DNA of 64,000 bases from Flavivirga spongiicola (GCF_030540825.1 NZ_JAUOEO010000001.1:4965546-5029545), one strand, 5' to 3'. Numbered from the stretch's first letter, positions 8,784 to 18,069 are shown. Numbers and translations are program-made. The notes: generated from the letters alone by a model not told the origin.

Positions 8784-9422
8784 TCATTTAATAGCACTCC
8801 CATGAACTTGAGGAATAATAGGAATAAATGGTGAGTATAAATTATATGTTTCTAACTCCAACTTACTAAATCCAACAGATTCTAATAATTGCTTGGTATT
8901 TCTATTGGTGTGGCATCCTTCAAAAAACCAATGCCATGGCTTATGAATCAAACTTTGAATAAATGACAGCATCGTATTTTCTCTAGCCTCCACATGTTCA
9001 ATGAATATAAAAATGCCAGAAGGCTTTAAGATGCGTTTAATTTGCTGAAGACATTGTAAAGGATCATGAACTGTGCATAAAACTAATGTACAAACCACAA
9101 AATCATAAGACGCATCGGGTAAATCAATAGCTTCCCCCATAAGTGACTTGATCTCTAAATCGATACCATATTTCTCTGCGCTTTTTTTTAAATTATTATG
9201 CATATAAATATTAGGCTCAATAGCTATAAGCCTTGTTCCTTTTTTTAGATAACGCATATTAGCACCAGCACCTGAACCAATTTCAACAACAGTTTCCGGA
9301 TGGTTTTTAAAAAGTTCTCGTTTTGAATTTCCGAAAAGTCTATCCATATACCCAGAAAGCATTTTAAAAATAAACGCATTTATGGGACCACGAATAGCAT
9401 TAGTTTGAAATTTATTAGCCAT
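8784..9422 (-). CDS. Class I SAM-dependent methyltransferase (METTL7/UbiE-like)
   Basis: 212 residues with a Rossmann methyltransferase fold: motif I VVEIGSGAGANMRYL, the acidic motif II in IAIEPN, a DASYDFVVCTLVLCTVHD stretch and LKPSGIFIFIEHVE. The C-terminal part (WHWFFEGCHTNR) resembles methyltransferase-like 7 proteins, which methylate small thiols or lipids. Substrate unknown. It lies 9 bases downstream of the M43 protease gene and is probably co-transcribed with it and the sterol-desaturase gene. Confidence 0.85.
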   Translation of the reverse strand: MANKFQTNAIRGPINAFIFKMLSGYMDRLFGNSKRELFKNHPETVVEIGSGAGANMRYLKKGTRLIAIEPNIYMHNNLKKSAEKYGIDLEIKSLMGEAIDLPDASYDFVVCTLVLCTVHDPLQCLQQIKRILKPSGIFIFIEHVEARENTMLSFIQSLIHKPWHWFFEGCHTNRNTKQLLESVGFSKLELETYNLYSPFIPIIPQVHGSAIK

Positions 9423-9431
9423 ACTTATATA

Positions 9432-10340
9432 TTAGGGTTTAAGCGCATGACTCGATAATAAAGCTTTACGTCCTTCATGATGTTCCAACACATAATGCAT
9501 TCGAGCAATCTGATCGTTGGTAAACATGTTCATTGTCTCATCATGAGACCAAGTCATATAATTGTTAAGCATTACAGGCTCTCCTTCACATCCTATAAAA
9601 GGATTATTATAAACAGGTTTGTCAACTGCAGGAGTATCATCGCAGTAATCATTGTTTTCGCAATCACCCCCTCCCCAAGTATGTAATACTCCTAAATAAT
9701 GCCCCATTTCGTGAGTTAGTGTTCTACCAAATCGTGCATAACATGCAATATCTGATTCTCCAAAATGCATCCAATTAATTAAAATACCTTCCGCGTCACC
9801 TGGTTGTGGTAATGAAAAAAACTCTGTTCCTGGTAAATCTGTTTCTGGTCCTGTCGCTAAACCTAATACAAGGCATTCTGAAGGTTCTGGTAAGGGTGTC
9901 GTCCAAATATTAATATAATCTTTTGGATTCCAATAAGCATATTGAGCATAATGATTTTGATTGTGTCCCAGATCAGGTACGATGACCTTGGTTGAATCTA
10001 TTCTATTGATACCGCTAAAAGGTTTCCCATCAGGGTCTTGTTTTGCTAAAACAAACTCAATTTTAGCATCGCCTCCATCGGGATGATGATTATAACCTCT
10101 AGTTCCTTCTTTTTTACGAAAATCTTCATTTAATATTTCGATTTGCCTTTCAATACGTACATTTGAAAGGTTTGTACCCTCTCCAATGGGTTTACCATTA
10201 TGTATAATATGGACTACCACTGGTAAATAGAATATATCTTCTTTTGGATTAGAGGTTGCTTGATCGTTATCTTTTGAACACGAGCTCAATAATAAGCTTA
10301 TTACGAATATGATATTTTTAATAGTTTTCAAGTCCATCAT
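9432..10340 (-). CDS. M43 (pappalysin/cytophagalysin-like) zinc metalloprotease lipoprotein
   Basis: 302 residues. The N-terminus has a lipoprotein signal (ISLLLSSCSKD). The catalytic zinc site is THEMGHYLGVLHTW at about residues 208-221 (HExxHxxGxxH), followed by a Cys-containing YCDDTPAVDKP region and the downstream YMTWSHDETMNMFT segment that supplies the Met-turn typical of M43. It is predicted to be anchored in the envelope and to cleave extracellular or periplasmic proteins. The ATG overlaps the stop of the upstream desaturase gene by 4 bases (ATGA), implying translational coupling. Confidence 0.9.
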   Translation of the reverse strand: MMDLKTIKNIIFVISLLLSSCSKDNDQATSNPKEDIFYLPVVVHIIHNGKPIGEGTNLSNVRIERQIEILNEDFRKKEGTRGYNHHPDGGDAKIEFVLAKQDPDGKPFSGINRIDSTKVIVPDLGHNQNHYAQYAYWNPKDYINIWTTPLPEPSECLVLGLATGPETDLPGTEFFSLPQPGDAEGILINWMHFGESDIACYARFGRTLTHEMGHYLGVLHTWGGGDCENNDYCDDTPAVDKPVYNNPFIGCEGEPVMLNNYMTWSHDETMNMFTNDQIARMHYVLEHHEGRKALLSSHALKP

Positions 10341-11116
10341 TTTTGTTTGGTGATATCTTTAAACATAAGCATATCCAATATTCTATTAGAAGCCCCTAAA
10401 TAATAACCTGTTTCGCACTCATAGGTCTCGGGATTTTTAAAGGTGCCAAACAACATATCTATAATAGGTAAGTCGGTATAATTATATTTATGAACTCCCT
10501 TAGCATGGTGTAACGTGTGGCTTTCTGGTCGTTGAATAATATACCCAATCCATCTTGGTGTATTAATATTAGCATGTTGAAATACGCCTAAGAAAGTAGT
10601 AAATAGAATAATCGCAGTAATAGCTTGTGGAGATAATCCTATAATAACAGCAAAACTGATAGAACCGACTAATGATAAGCCAATCATATCATTAATACTA
10701 AAGACAAACGTACTGGGAACATCTAAGCGTTCTGAACTATGATGCATTTGATGAGATAGCCTAAACAAAAAGTTAGATTTATGCATACTTATATGCCAAC
10801 CATATTGTACAAGCTCAAATAAAAATATACCTAAAATTATTTGTACCGTCAAACTTAAGTAGCTTAAATCAATTAACTGAAACCTAGCAAAAAAGTCGTC
10901 CCATAATAATGGAATATATGTCGTTACCAACATAAACACCATAAAGAAAAGTAATCCACGAAGCTTCCAAAATTTTATTTTGGGTAACTGTCTCGCTGGA
11001 AATAATGATTCCCAAATAAATAAGCCTCCAAAAATAGCGTAAACGATTAATGAAACGGGATCGATTAAAATTTCTATAGGCGTTGGTAATTGTGAAATGA
11101 TAGTTTCTAAATTCAT
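10337..11116 (-). CDS. Sterol desaturase / fatty-acid hydroxylase family membrane protein
   Basis: 259 residues with about four hydrophobic segments and the histidine boxes of the di-iron membrane hydroxylases: HISMH, HQMHHS and HTLHHAK. Members oxidise lipid, sterol or carotenoid chains in the membrane; the substrate cannot be told. It is the first gene of a three-gene minus-strand unit with the M43 protease and methyltransferase. Confidence 0.85.
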   Translation of the reverse strand: MNLETIISQLPTPIEILIDPVSLIVYAIFGGLFIWESLFPARQLPKIKFWKLRGLLFFMVFMLVTTYIPLLWDDFFARFQLIDLSYLSLTVQIILGIFLFELVQYGWHISMHKSNFLFRLSHQMHHSSERLDVPSTFVFSINDMIGLSLVGSISFAVIIGLSPQAITAIILFTTFLGVFQHANINTPRWIGYIIQRPESHTLHHAKGVHKYNYTDLPIIDMLFGTFKNPETYECETGYYLGASNRILDMLMFKDITKQK

Positions 11117-11299
11117 AGTTTTAAAATTTTTTTACAAAACTATAGACAACTAAAAAAACGAACTAAAAATTGTACTTGATCTATGTTAGGAATTCACTAA
11201 CTATAGCATTATCAAGTCATTTTCAGGGTATATTTATTTTTTTTATAAATTTACAGTTCACCCCCCTCTTTATCTCCCTCTTAATTATAATCTACTATT

Positions 11300-12082
11300 A
11301 TGAAATACTATTCATTATTATTCGTATTATTCATTGCGCTGTCATGTTCTAAAAAAGAGGATGAAACACCACTACAAAATGAAGACAATCAAGACAACAC
11401 AGATATCACTGATAGTTTTGATGGCTCCGGTGCTTTAATTGACTTTGTAACTAATAATGCTTCATCATTACCCGATGTTTCGAGACTATCTGGAAGGTAT
11501 CGTGCAGCTCTAACAGATAACTCAGATAATAAGACCTTGCATTTCAATCAAGAACAAGGCCGATTAGACGCAAAATTAGTAGCTTTTCCTTTCGAATTTA
11601 TAGCAAGAAATATTGGTATTGGCACTATAGAAAATTCGCAAATAGCTCCAACATCAGAAAACAATCCTTATAATTTTGCAGGAGTTCAAGTTCATGTAGA
11701 AGATTTCAACTCTATAAATTCTTCTCATGTCGTTGTAGGACACAGAGGAGCAACTGGTTTTACTATTGAAGGAAAAAACACTTTAAATGGAGATTCTTCT
11801 GTGAACGATATAGGAGAAAATACAGTACCAGAAGGAAGAGCCGATATAAGAATTGTGGGGAATAAAAACAAAACAATTACGGTTTACTGGCAACTCCCTA
11901 ACCTAACAGGTCATAGTGCATCTGATAATTGGACGGCTTATAATGGAACCGGAAACCTACCTGGAACGGCTCCAACTTATGGTGATAATGTCTATGTTGG
12001 ATTGATTACCTATGCTTTCTATACCACAGGTGTTCCTTTTGTAGGCACTTGTGATGCTATCGAAATTAAAAAACCCAATTAA
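11300..12082 (+). CDS. Hypothetical lipoprotein
   Basis: 260 residues. It has a lipoprotein signal (LFIALSCSKKEDE), then an acidic Asn/Asp-rich linker to about residue 45, then a beta-rich domain with a double VVVGHRGATGF / ADIRIVGNKNKTITVYW pattern and a late Cys (VGTCDAIEI). The layout suggests a lectin-like or carbohydrate-binding sandwich, but I do not recognise the family. It stands alone, facing away from the desaturase gene. Confidence 0.7.
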   Translation: MKYYSLLFVLFIALSCSKKEDETPLQNEDNQDNTDITDSFDGSGALIDFVTNNASSLPDVSRLSGRYRAALTDNSDNKTLHFNQEQGRLDAKLVAFPFEFIARNIGIGTIENSQIAPTSENNPYNFAGVQVHVEDFNSINSSHVVVGHRGATGFTIEGKNTLNGDSSVNDIGENTVPEGRADIRIVGNKNKTITVYWQLPNLTGHSASDNWTAYNGTGNLPGTAPTYGDNVYVGLITYAFYTTGVPFVGTCDAIEIKKPN

Positions 12083-12087
12083 TAATT

Positions 12088-12245
12088 GAACTCATCTTGA
12101 CTTTTATTTTTAACCGAAAATGAGATAAAATTTGTTTAGATGAGATACTTTTTGAAAGGCATAGCATCGCTAAGCATAAAAAAAGCAACAAAATATGGGC
12201 AAATTTTAGCCGTTTTTAGGAAATAGAAAAAGTCAATATGAGTTC
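12088..12245. repeat. Palindromic element D (possible divergent family member)
   Basis: Terminal arms GAACTCATCTTGACTTTT (12088-12105) and its complement at 12228-12245 match at 17 of 18 positions. Length 158 bp. The middle holds CATAGCATCGCTAAGC, loosely like the core of elements A-C. The arms lack the ATACC end of A-C, so membership is tentative. Confidence 0.55.
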
Positions 12246-12249
12246 ATTC

Positions 12250-12816
12250 TCAGGAATGTAATTTCTTTCTAATTCTGCTTAAGCTTTCTGGATGAATTCC
12301 TAAATATTTAGCTATTTTATTAACTGGAATGTTAGATATATATTGGGAATGCGTATGAAACATTTCAGCATAACGTTCTTCAGCTGTTTTTGTTAAAAGA
12401 TCCTTTTCTCTATTAGATTTTCTTATATAACCATATTCAGTCATAATTCTTCCAAACTTATTTACATCTAATGAAAAATCATAAGCTTGCATCAAAACCT
12501 CACGCTCGATCACTTCCATTTCGCAATCTATTAATGCTACAATTTGCACATCAGTAGGTTGCTGATCTAAAAAAGAAGTAAATCCGCAAAACATTTCTTT
12601 TTTGAAAAAGAAATCTACTATTTTTTCAGACATGTAACTTTTAATGGTCATTTCAACAATACCACTGTTCATAAAATATAAAGAATCCTCAATCTGCCCA
12701 TACACAGTAACGACCTCTCCTTTTTTAAAATGACTTTTTTTTACAGGAAAAGGGAAATCTTCGTATGATGCAACCGAAGTATTTAAAATCTCGTTATAAA
12801 ACTCTAAAAAAGTCAT
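12250..12816 (-). CDS. Crp/Fnr-family transcriptional regulator
   Basis: 188 residues: a cyclic-nucleotide-binding-type beta-roll (about 20-115, FKKGEVVTVYGQIEDSLYF) and a C-terminal winged helix with the recognition segment KIAKYLGIHPESLSRIRKKL. No Fe-S cysteine cluster is present, so it is not a true Fnr oxygen sensor. Such regulators are common and mostly uncharacterised in Flavobacteriaceae. It stands alone; element D lies directly at its 3' end. Confidence 0.85.
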   Translation of the reverse strand: MTFLEFYNEILNTSVASYEDFPFPVKKSHFKKGEVVTVYGQIEDSLYFMNSGIVEMTIKSYMSEKIVDFFFKKEMFCGFTSFLDQQPTDVQIVALIDCEMEVIEREVLMQAYDFSLDVNKFGRIMTEYGYIRKSNREKDLLTKTAEERYAEMFHTHSQYISNIPVNKIAKYLGIHPESLSRIRKKLHS

Positions 12817-12999
12817 GTGTTGATATGTGTCAAAATTTGAAGTTAGAAGTTCGATTATACCATAAATAAGTATCCTGTAAATTTAACGAAATACTATTAT
12901 CTTATACAAAATATAGGGTTTTGTTCTCTATATAGATACTATTTCTAGTTAATGGTTGCGTACATTCATATTAGCTTAAGGTATATTTAAATATTTTAA

Positions 13000-13030
13000 T
13001 AAAAAAATCCCAAGCCAAAAGCTCAGGATT
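13000..13030 (-). terminator. Rho-independent terminator of the ferredoxin gene
   Basis: Ten-bp stem (13006-13015 with 13021-13030, two G-T pairs) followed on the minus strand by seven T. It lies 30 bases after the ferredoxin stop. Confidence 0.8.
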
Positions 13031-13059
13031 CATTTTATAAATTAATATAGTCTATAGAC

Positions 13060-13413
13060 TTATCCTTCAGGATGCATAAATTTCTGCTTAGCTAACAATT
13101 CTTCTTCTGTTTCTACCACATCCTCATCAGGAACACAACAATCTACAGGACAAACTGCAGCACATTGTGGTTCATCATGAAATCCTTTACATTCTGTACA
13201 CTTGTCCGGAACTATGTAATAAATCTCGTCACTTACAGGTTCTTGTGCTTCATCGGCATCTACTTCACTTCCATTAGTTAATACAACGGTACCTTCCAGA
13301 CTAGTACCATCTTTATAGCGCCAATCATCGGCACCTTCATATATTGCTGTATTTGGGCACTCAGGTTCGCAAGCACCGCAATTTATACATTCATCTGTTA
13401 TTATAATAGCCAT
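13060..13413 (-). CDS. 4Fe-4S dicluster ferredoxin
   Basis: 117 residues from the ATG at 13413, which begins [20 protein letters not shown]; a longer frame to 13482 adds an untypical leader. Cluster I ligands are [12 protein letters not shown]; cluster II is [18 protein letters not shown]. The C-terminus has CC plus an acidic tail, as in flavobacterial ferredoxins next to acyl-CoA reductase genes. It is a small cytoplasmic electron carrier, divergent from the LuxC-like gene and probably sharing its promoter region. Confidence 0.9.
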   Translation of the reverse strand: MAIIITDECINCGACEPECPNTAIYEGADDWRYKDGTSLEGTVVLTNGSEVDADEAQEPVSDEIYYIVPDKCTECKGFHDEPQCAAVCPVDCCVPDEDVVETEEELLAKQKFMHPEG

Positions 13414-13437
13414 AGCGTTTTTTCTCTTGAGTTTGCT

Positions 13438-13445
13438 TAAATTTG
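13438..13445 (+). promoter_or_regulatory. -7 box for the acyl-CoA reductase gene
   Basis: TAAATTTG fits the Bacteroidota -7 consensus TAnnTTTG, 45 bases before the chosen ATG. No clear -33 box at the usual distance. Confidence 0.45.
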
Positions 13446-13489
13446 CAGACGCAAAAATAACGCCAAAACCATTCATAACCAAATACAGA

Positions 13490-14548
13490 ATGAATTTACA
13501 ACAAAGAATTAACGCTTTTGTAAAATTAGGAGATTTTTTAGGTCAATTTTCTAATGAAGTTATTCTAAAAAAAGATAATGTTGAACATAACGATATATTC
13601 TTCGATGGTTTTAAACATCAATTAAAATTAGCTGAAGAAAACAATGGTTGGTTTACACAGGAAAATATTCGATTTTCACTTAATGGCTGGGCGGAATCTT
13701 TAACAGCTGATCATCTAAATAAATGGCTAGCATCGTATCAAATTAACATTACTCAACCTAAACAAGTTGCCATTATTATGGCCGGAAATATCCCGTTGGT
13801 AGGTTTTCATGATTTTTTGTCAGTACTTATTTCCGGACATCATGTTTTAGTAAAACAATCATCAAACGATAAACATCTATTACCTTATTTGGCAAAATAC
13901 TTAGAATTTGTTCAACCAGAGTTTAAAGGAACTATATCTTTTACCGAAGACAAAATAGAAGGTTTTGATGCCGTAATAGCAACAGGAAGTAATAATACAG
14001 CACGTTATTTTGAGTATTATTTTAAAGACAAACCATCTATTATAAGAAATAACAGAAATTCGGTGGCTGTTTTAAACGGCAAAGAAACTAAAGAAGATCT
14101 CGAAGCGCTTTCTGAAGATATTTTTAGATATTATGGTTTAGGCTGTAGAAATGTATCTAAATTATTTGTTCCAAAAGATTATAATTTTGATACATTTTTT
14201 GAAGCTATGTATCATTGGCATTCTATTATAGACAAAGCAAAATATGCTAACAATTATGACTATAATAAGGCGGTGTACTTAATGAGTGAATTTGATATGT
14301 TGGAGAATGGTTTCTTAATGATAAAGGAAGATAACAATTATGCGTCCCCTATCGCCACTATTTTTTATGAATATTATGATTCCTCTAAAAAATTAAAAGA
14401 AAAATTAAATATAGATAAGCAACAAATTCAATGTATTGTCGCTAATGGATTTACAGAAAATGAAATCGCTTTCGGAGAGACTCAAAAACCTCAACTTTGG
14501 GATTATGCAGATAGCATTGATTCTATTGAATTTTTGTTAGCAATTTAA
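13490..14548 (+). CDS. LuxC-like acyl-CoA reductase
   Basis: 352 residues from the ATG at 13490 ([16 protein letters not shown]); the longer frame from 13427 overlaps the divergent promoter. The fold is aldehyde-dehydrogenase-like of the LuxC family: NAD-binding [41 protein letters not shown], and a [13 protein letters not shown] segment with the likely nucleophile Cys. Members reduce acyl-CoA to aldehydes. The physiological role in flavobacteria, where the gene sits beside a ferredoxin and serC/serA, is unclear. Confidence 0.85.
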   Translation: MNLQQRINAFVKLGDFLGQFSNEVILKKDNVEHNDIFFDGFKHQLKLAEENNGWFTQENIRFSLNGWAESLTADHLNKWLASYQINITQPKQVAIIMAGNIPLVGFHDFLSVLISGHHVLVKQSSNDKHLLPYLAKYLEFVQPEFKGTISFTEDKIEGFDAVIATGSNNTARYFEYYFKDKPSIIRNNRNSVAVLNGKETKEDLEALSEDIFRYYGLGCRNVSKLFVPKDYNFDTFFEAMYHWHSIIDKAKYANNYDYNKAVYLMSEFDMLENGFLMIKEDNNYASPIATIFYEYYDSSKKLKEKLNIDKQQIQCIVANGFTENEIAFGETQKPQLWDYADSIDSIEFLLAI

Positions 14549-14628
14549 TCAAAAAATTATTAAATTTTTAATACTAAATACCCAATTAATTAGGAACTTT
14601 GCATCTTAAATTTTATCCCATCCTCAAT

Positions 14629-14714
14629 CCTTCCCAAAAGGGAAGGAAGGTTGGAGTTAAAAATAAATATTAACTAAAAATTCGCCCATAAAATCCCCTT
14701 TCTTTTGGAAAGGG
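14629..14714. repeat. Two C/G-rich hairpins upstream of serC
   Basis: Hairpin 1: CCTTCCC-AAAA-GGGAAGG (14629-14646). Hairpin 2: CCCTTTC-TTTTG-GAAAGGG (14696-14714), ending 14 bases before the serC ATG. They resemble dispersed repeats seen between Bacteroidota genes and stand out from the AT-rich surroundings. Confidence 0.6.
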
Positions 14715-14728
14715 TTAGGGATAGGAAA

Positions 14729-15793
14729 ATGAAGAAACATAACTTTAGTGCAGGCCCATGTATTTTACCTCAAGAAGTATTACTTAAAGCTTCAGAGGCA
14801 GTCATTGACTTAGATAACAGCGGTTTATCTTTAATTGAAATCTCACACAGAAGTAAAGCTTTTGTAGACATTATGGAAAAAGCTAGAGCATTAGCTTTAG
14901 AATTACTGGGATTAGAGGGTAAAGGTTATAAAGCTTTGTTTTTACAAGGAGGAGCTAGTACACAATTTTTAATGGTCGCTTTAAACCTTTTGGAAAAAAG
15001 AGCTGGTTATTTAAATTCTGGTACTTGGGCAGATAAAGCCCTTAAAGAAGCAAAAATTTATGATGACATTTACGAACTAGGTTCTTCAAAAGATGCCAAT
15101 TATAATTACGTTCCTAAAGGTTACGAAATCCCTTCAGATTACGATTATTTTCACTGTACTTCAAACAATACTATTTTTGGAACACAAATGAAAGCATTTC
15201 CAAAATGTGATATTCCGTTAGTTTGCGATATGAGTAGTGATATTTTTTCTCGCACACTGGATTTTTCTAAATTCGATTTAATCTATGCCGGTGCACAGAA
15301 AAATATGGGGCCAGCAGGAACAACTCTTGTGGTCATTAAAGAAGATATTCTTGGAAAAGTATCACGTAAAATTCCATCAATGATGGATTACAAAACACAT
15401 ATAAGCAAAGGCAGTATGTTTAATACACCTCCTGTATTTGCAGTATATACATCCATGTTAAATTTAGAATGGTTGAAAAACCTTGGTGGTATTGCAGCCA
15501 TTGAAAAAGAAAACGAAAAGAAAGCACGATTAATGTATTCAGAAATTGACCTAAATCCATTATTTAAAGGATTTGCTGCTAAAGAAGATCGTTCTGACAT
15601 GAATGCTACTTTTACTTTAGAAAACGAGAACTTAAAGGAAACTTTTGAAACCATGCTTAAAGAAGGCGGAATTAATGGTTTAAACGGTCATAGAAGCGTT
15701 GGTGGTTATAGAGCATCTATGTACAATGCATTACCTCTAGATAGTGTAAAAGCATTGGTTGAAATCATGAGTGAATTAGAAAGTAAAGCTTAA
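14729..15793 (+). CDS. serC: Phosphoserine aminotransferase
   Basis: 354 residues from ATG 14729, giving the family start MKKHNFSAGPCILP; an upstream in-frame ATG at 14705 lies within the hairpin region. Fold-type I PLP enzyme: the lysine binding PLP is Lys191 in GAQKNMGPAG, with phosphate-binding GGASTQF and C-terminal GHRSVGGYRAS. It converts 3-phosphohydroxypyruvate and glutamate to phosphoserine in serine synthesis, and often also acts in pyridoxal-phosphate synthesis. serA follows, so the two consecutive pathway steps are linked. Confidence 0.95.
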   Translation: MKKHNFSAGPCILPQEVLLKASEAVIDLDNSGLSLIEISHRSKAFVDIMEKARALALELLGLEGKGYKALFLQGGASTQFLMVALNLLEKRAGYLNSGTWADKALKEAKIYDDIYELGSSKDANYNYVPKGYEIPSDYDYFHCTSNNTIFGTQMKAFPKCDIPLVCDMSSDIFSRTLDFSKFDLIYAGAQKNMGPAGTTLVVIKEDILGKVSRKIPSMMDYKTHISKGSMFNTPPVFAVYTSMLNLEWLKNLGGIAAIEKENEKKARLMYSEIDLNPLFKGFAAKEDRSDMNATFTLENENLKETFETMLKEGGINGLNGHRSVGGYRASMYNALPLDSVKALVEIMSELESKA

Positions 15794-15805
15794 ATAGAAA
15801 ATTTT

Positions 15806-15925
15806 GTCATTCCCTCTTAGGAGGGAATCTCATAAATTAAAACTTAATTATAAAAAGATTTCCGTCTTCACGGAAATGAAAAAATAAAATAAATTATTAA
15901 AAGATTCCCACCTTCGTGGGAATGA
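15806..15925. repeat. Three short palindromic repeats between serC and serA
   Basis: Copies at 15806-15830 (inverted), 15856-15879 and 15902-15925 share the form AGATTyCC..GGrAATGA with a hairpin-forming centre, e.g. AGATTCCCACCTTCGTGGGA. They are REP-like units; the first faces the other two. Confidence 0.75.
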
Positions 15926-15940
15926 TAAAAATAAAGTTCA

Positions 15941-16891
15941 ATGAAAGTATTAGCAAACGATGGTATTTCGCAAAGCGGAATTGCCGCACTAGAGAAAGGT
16001 GGTTTTGAAGTCATCACAACAACTGTAGCTCAAGAGCAACTAATTAATTACATTAATGAAAAAGACATTACTGTTTTATTGGTACGTAGTGCTACTACAG
16101 TACGTAAAGACTTAATCGATGCTTGTCCAAACTTAAAAATTATTGGTCGTGGTGGCGTTGGTATGGATAATATTGATGTTGAATATGCGAGAGAACAAGG
16201 ACGCAGTGTTATTAACACACCTGCTGCCTCTTCTCACTCGGTTGCAGAGTTAGTATTTGGTCACTTATTTGGACTGGCTCGTTTTTTACATAACTCGAAT
16301 AGAGAGATGCCTTTAGAAGGCGATTCTAACTTTAAAGGTTTAAAGAAAGCTTACGCAAAAGGCACTGAGTTAAAAGGAAAAACCTTAGGCGTTTTAGGAT
16401 TTGGTCGTATTGGTCAAGCTACTGCAAAGGTTGCTATCGGGGCAGGTATGAAAGTTGTTGCTTTTGACCCATTTATCGATGAAGCAAATTTAGAACTGGA
16501 CTTTTTTGATGGTCAAAAATTGAACTTTAATATTAAAACCATTTCTAAAGAAGACGTTTTAAAGCAAGCAGATTTCTTAACGCTTCATGTTCCTGCACAA
16601 AACGATTACGTTATCGGAAAATCGGAATTAGAAATCATGAAAGATGGTGCTATTCTTGTTAATGCTGCACGTGGTGGCGTGGTTGATGAAGTTGCACTAG
16701 TTGAAGCACTTACCAGCGGAAAAATTGCAAGAGCTGCTTTAGATGTCTTTGAAAAAGAACCAAAACCAGAAGTTCAATTGTTAATGAACCCTGCTTTGTC
16801 GTTGACACCTCATACTGGTGCTGCAACAAATGAAGCCCAAGATAGAATTGGTACAGAATTAGCAGAACAAATTATCAGTATCTTAAAATAA
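15941..16891 (+). CDS. serA: D-3-phosphoglycerate dehydrogenase (short form)
   Basis: 316 residues. NAD-dependent 2-hydroxyacid dehydrogenase: GVLGFGRIGQ dinucleotide motif, RGGVVDEVALVEAL with the catalytic Arg region, and HTGAATNEAQ with the catalytic His. The length means there is no C-terminal ACT domain, so feedback inhibition by serine through ACT is absent. It catalyses the first step of serine synthesis and follows serC. Confidence 0.92.
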   Translation: MKVLANDGISQSGIAALEKGGFEVITTTVAQEQLINYINEKDITVLLVRSATTVRKDLIDACPNLKIIGRGGVGMDNIDVEYAREQGRSVINTPAASSHSVAELVFGHLFGLARFLHNSNREMPLEGDSNFKGLKKAYAKGTELKGKTLGVLGFGRIGQATAKVAIGAGMKVVAFDPFIDEANLELDFFDGQKLNFNIKTISKEDVLKQADFLTLHVPAQNDYVIGKSELEIMKDGAILVNAARGGVVDEVALVEALTSGKIARAALDVFEKEPKPEVQLLMNPALSLTPHTGAATNEAQDRIGTELAEQIISILK

Positions 16892-16900
16892 TTTTAGGTT

Positions 16901-17062
16901 ATACCGATTGAATTTCAAAATGATTGATTATAAATTTGAATTATATTTTCTTTATATGAAATAGAAAATATAATCATAGCCTTAGTTACGGTTCTATTTT
17001 ATATTGAAATATAAGGGAAATAGAAACAGATTTAATTAATTATTTTGGAGTTCATTTGGTAT
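16901..17062. repeat. Palindromic element A (162 bp)
   Basis: Arms begin ATACCGATTGAATTTC (16901) and, read from the other end, ATACCAAATGAACTCC (from 17062 backwards); 17 of 21 positions match. The core contains ATAGCCTTAGTTACGGTT. Same length as element B. It lies between serA and its terminator. Confidence 0.75.
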
Positions 17063-17088
17063 TACATGTGACCTAAACGTTATAATTG

Positions 17089-17119
17089 AGTCCTAACATA
17101 TATGTTAGGACTTTTTTTG
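17089..17119 (+). terminator. Rho-independent terminator after serA
   Basis: Stem AGTCCTAAC (17089-17097) with GTTAGGACT (17104-17112), followed by seven T. Confidence 0.85.
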
Positions 17120-17171
17120 TACATTGAACAATCAATTTTACTAACCAATTTTCAATTAACAATATAATATT

Positions 17172-17810
17172 ATGGCAGGAATTTTAGACTTATTAAACAG
17201 CGACCTTGGAAAAACAATCATTAGTGGTGTAGCAGGTCAAACAGGACAAGACAAGAATAAAACAGGAAGCGTTCTAACGATGGCGCTACCGGTGTTAATG
17301 CAGGCCATGAAACGTAATACAGCAACTCCACAAGGAGCTGAAGGTTTACTTAGTGCATTGAATGGTAAACACGACGGAAGCATTTTAGATAACCTGGGCG
17401 GTTTATTTAATGGTGGTGTGGATTCTAATGTTATAGATGATGGCGGAAAAATACTAGGTCATGTTTTAGGAGGCAAACAACAACATGTTGAAAATGCTTT
17501 AAGTCAGAAGTCTGGTATGGACGCAGGGTCTGTAGCTCAAATATTAAAAGTGGCAGCTCCCATATTAATGGGCGTTTTAGGTAAACAAAGCAGACAACAA
17601 AACGTAAACAATTCTAGTGGCATTGAAGGGTTATTAGGCGGTTTACTTGGTGGTAATTCTCCTCAGCAAGAACAAAGCTTTTTAGAGTCTATTCTTGATG
17701 CTGATGGTGATGGAAGTGTTATTGATGATGTAGCGGGCATGGTACTAGGAGGTGGCAAAAAGAAAAGTGGCCTTGGAGGACTACTTGGTGGCCTTTTTGG
17801 GGGGAAATAA
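17172..17810 (+). CDS. DUF937 domain protein
   Basis: 212 residues, Gly- and Asn-rich, with repeated helical segments (VLTMALPVLMQAMKRNTATP; VAQILKVAAPILMGVLGKQS) typical of DUF937, and glycine-rich tails GLLGGLLGG and GLGGLLGGLFGGK. Two DxDGDGS / DDGGK loops resemble calcium-binding loops. No signal peptide. DUF937 proteins are widespread in flavobacteria and of unknown function. It is flanked by terminators on both sides, so it forms a single-gene unit. Confidence 0.8.
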   Translation: MAGILDLLNSDLGKTIISGVAGQTGQDKNKTGSVLTMALPVLMQAMKRNTATPQGAEGLLSALNGKHDGSILDNLGGLFNGGVDSNVIDDGGKILGHVLGGKQQHVENALSQKSGMDAGSVAQILKVAAPILMGVLGKQSRQQNVNNSSGIEGLLGGLLGGNSPQQEQSFLESILDADGDGSVIDDVAGMVLGGGKKKSGLGGLLGGLFGGK

Positions 17811-17830
17811 GACATTAATTGATACAAAAC

Positions 17831-17870
17831 AATAAACGCCAAACAGTCATGTTTGGCGTTTATTTGTTAA
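17831..17870 (+). terminator. Rho-independent terminator after DUF937 gene
   Basis: Perfect 14-bp stem, AATAAACGCCAAAC (17831-17844) with its complement at 17851-17864 and loop AGTCAT. A weak T-tract follows. Confidence 0.8.
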
Positions 17871-18069
17871 AATCATTCAAAAACAACCATTTAAGGTATG
17901 ATTTTTGTAAATTTATTTAGAAATAATACCATTTTAAGGTAGAAAAGGTATAATAAAGATCTTTAAAAGTACAGGTTCCTCAATGAGACTATTAGTTAAC
18001 TCATTCTTGTTTTTATAACATAATATTATAGAACACTTTTGAAGAATAAATCGAAATCCATTAAAAGCT

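Noticed and set aside
11170..11352. 60-residue plus-strand open frame
   Set aside because: Ile/Phe-rich AT-driven frame overlapping the start of the lipoprotein gene; no support.
15806..15925. Repeat cluster considered as a CRISPR array
   Set aside because: Only three imperfect palindromes in mixed orientation, no spacers of constant length and no cas genes.
17886..17952. Repeated ACCATTTAAGGTA / ACCATTTTAAGGTA motifs and an ATACC..GGTAT mini-palindrome
   Set aside because: Too short and AT-rich to separate from chance; lacks the core of elements A-C.
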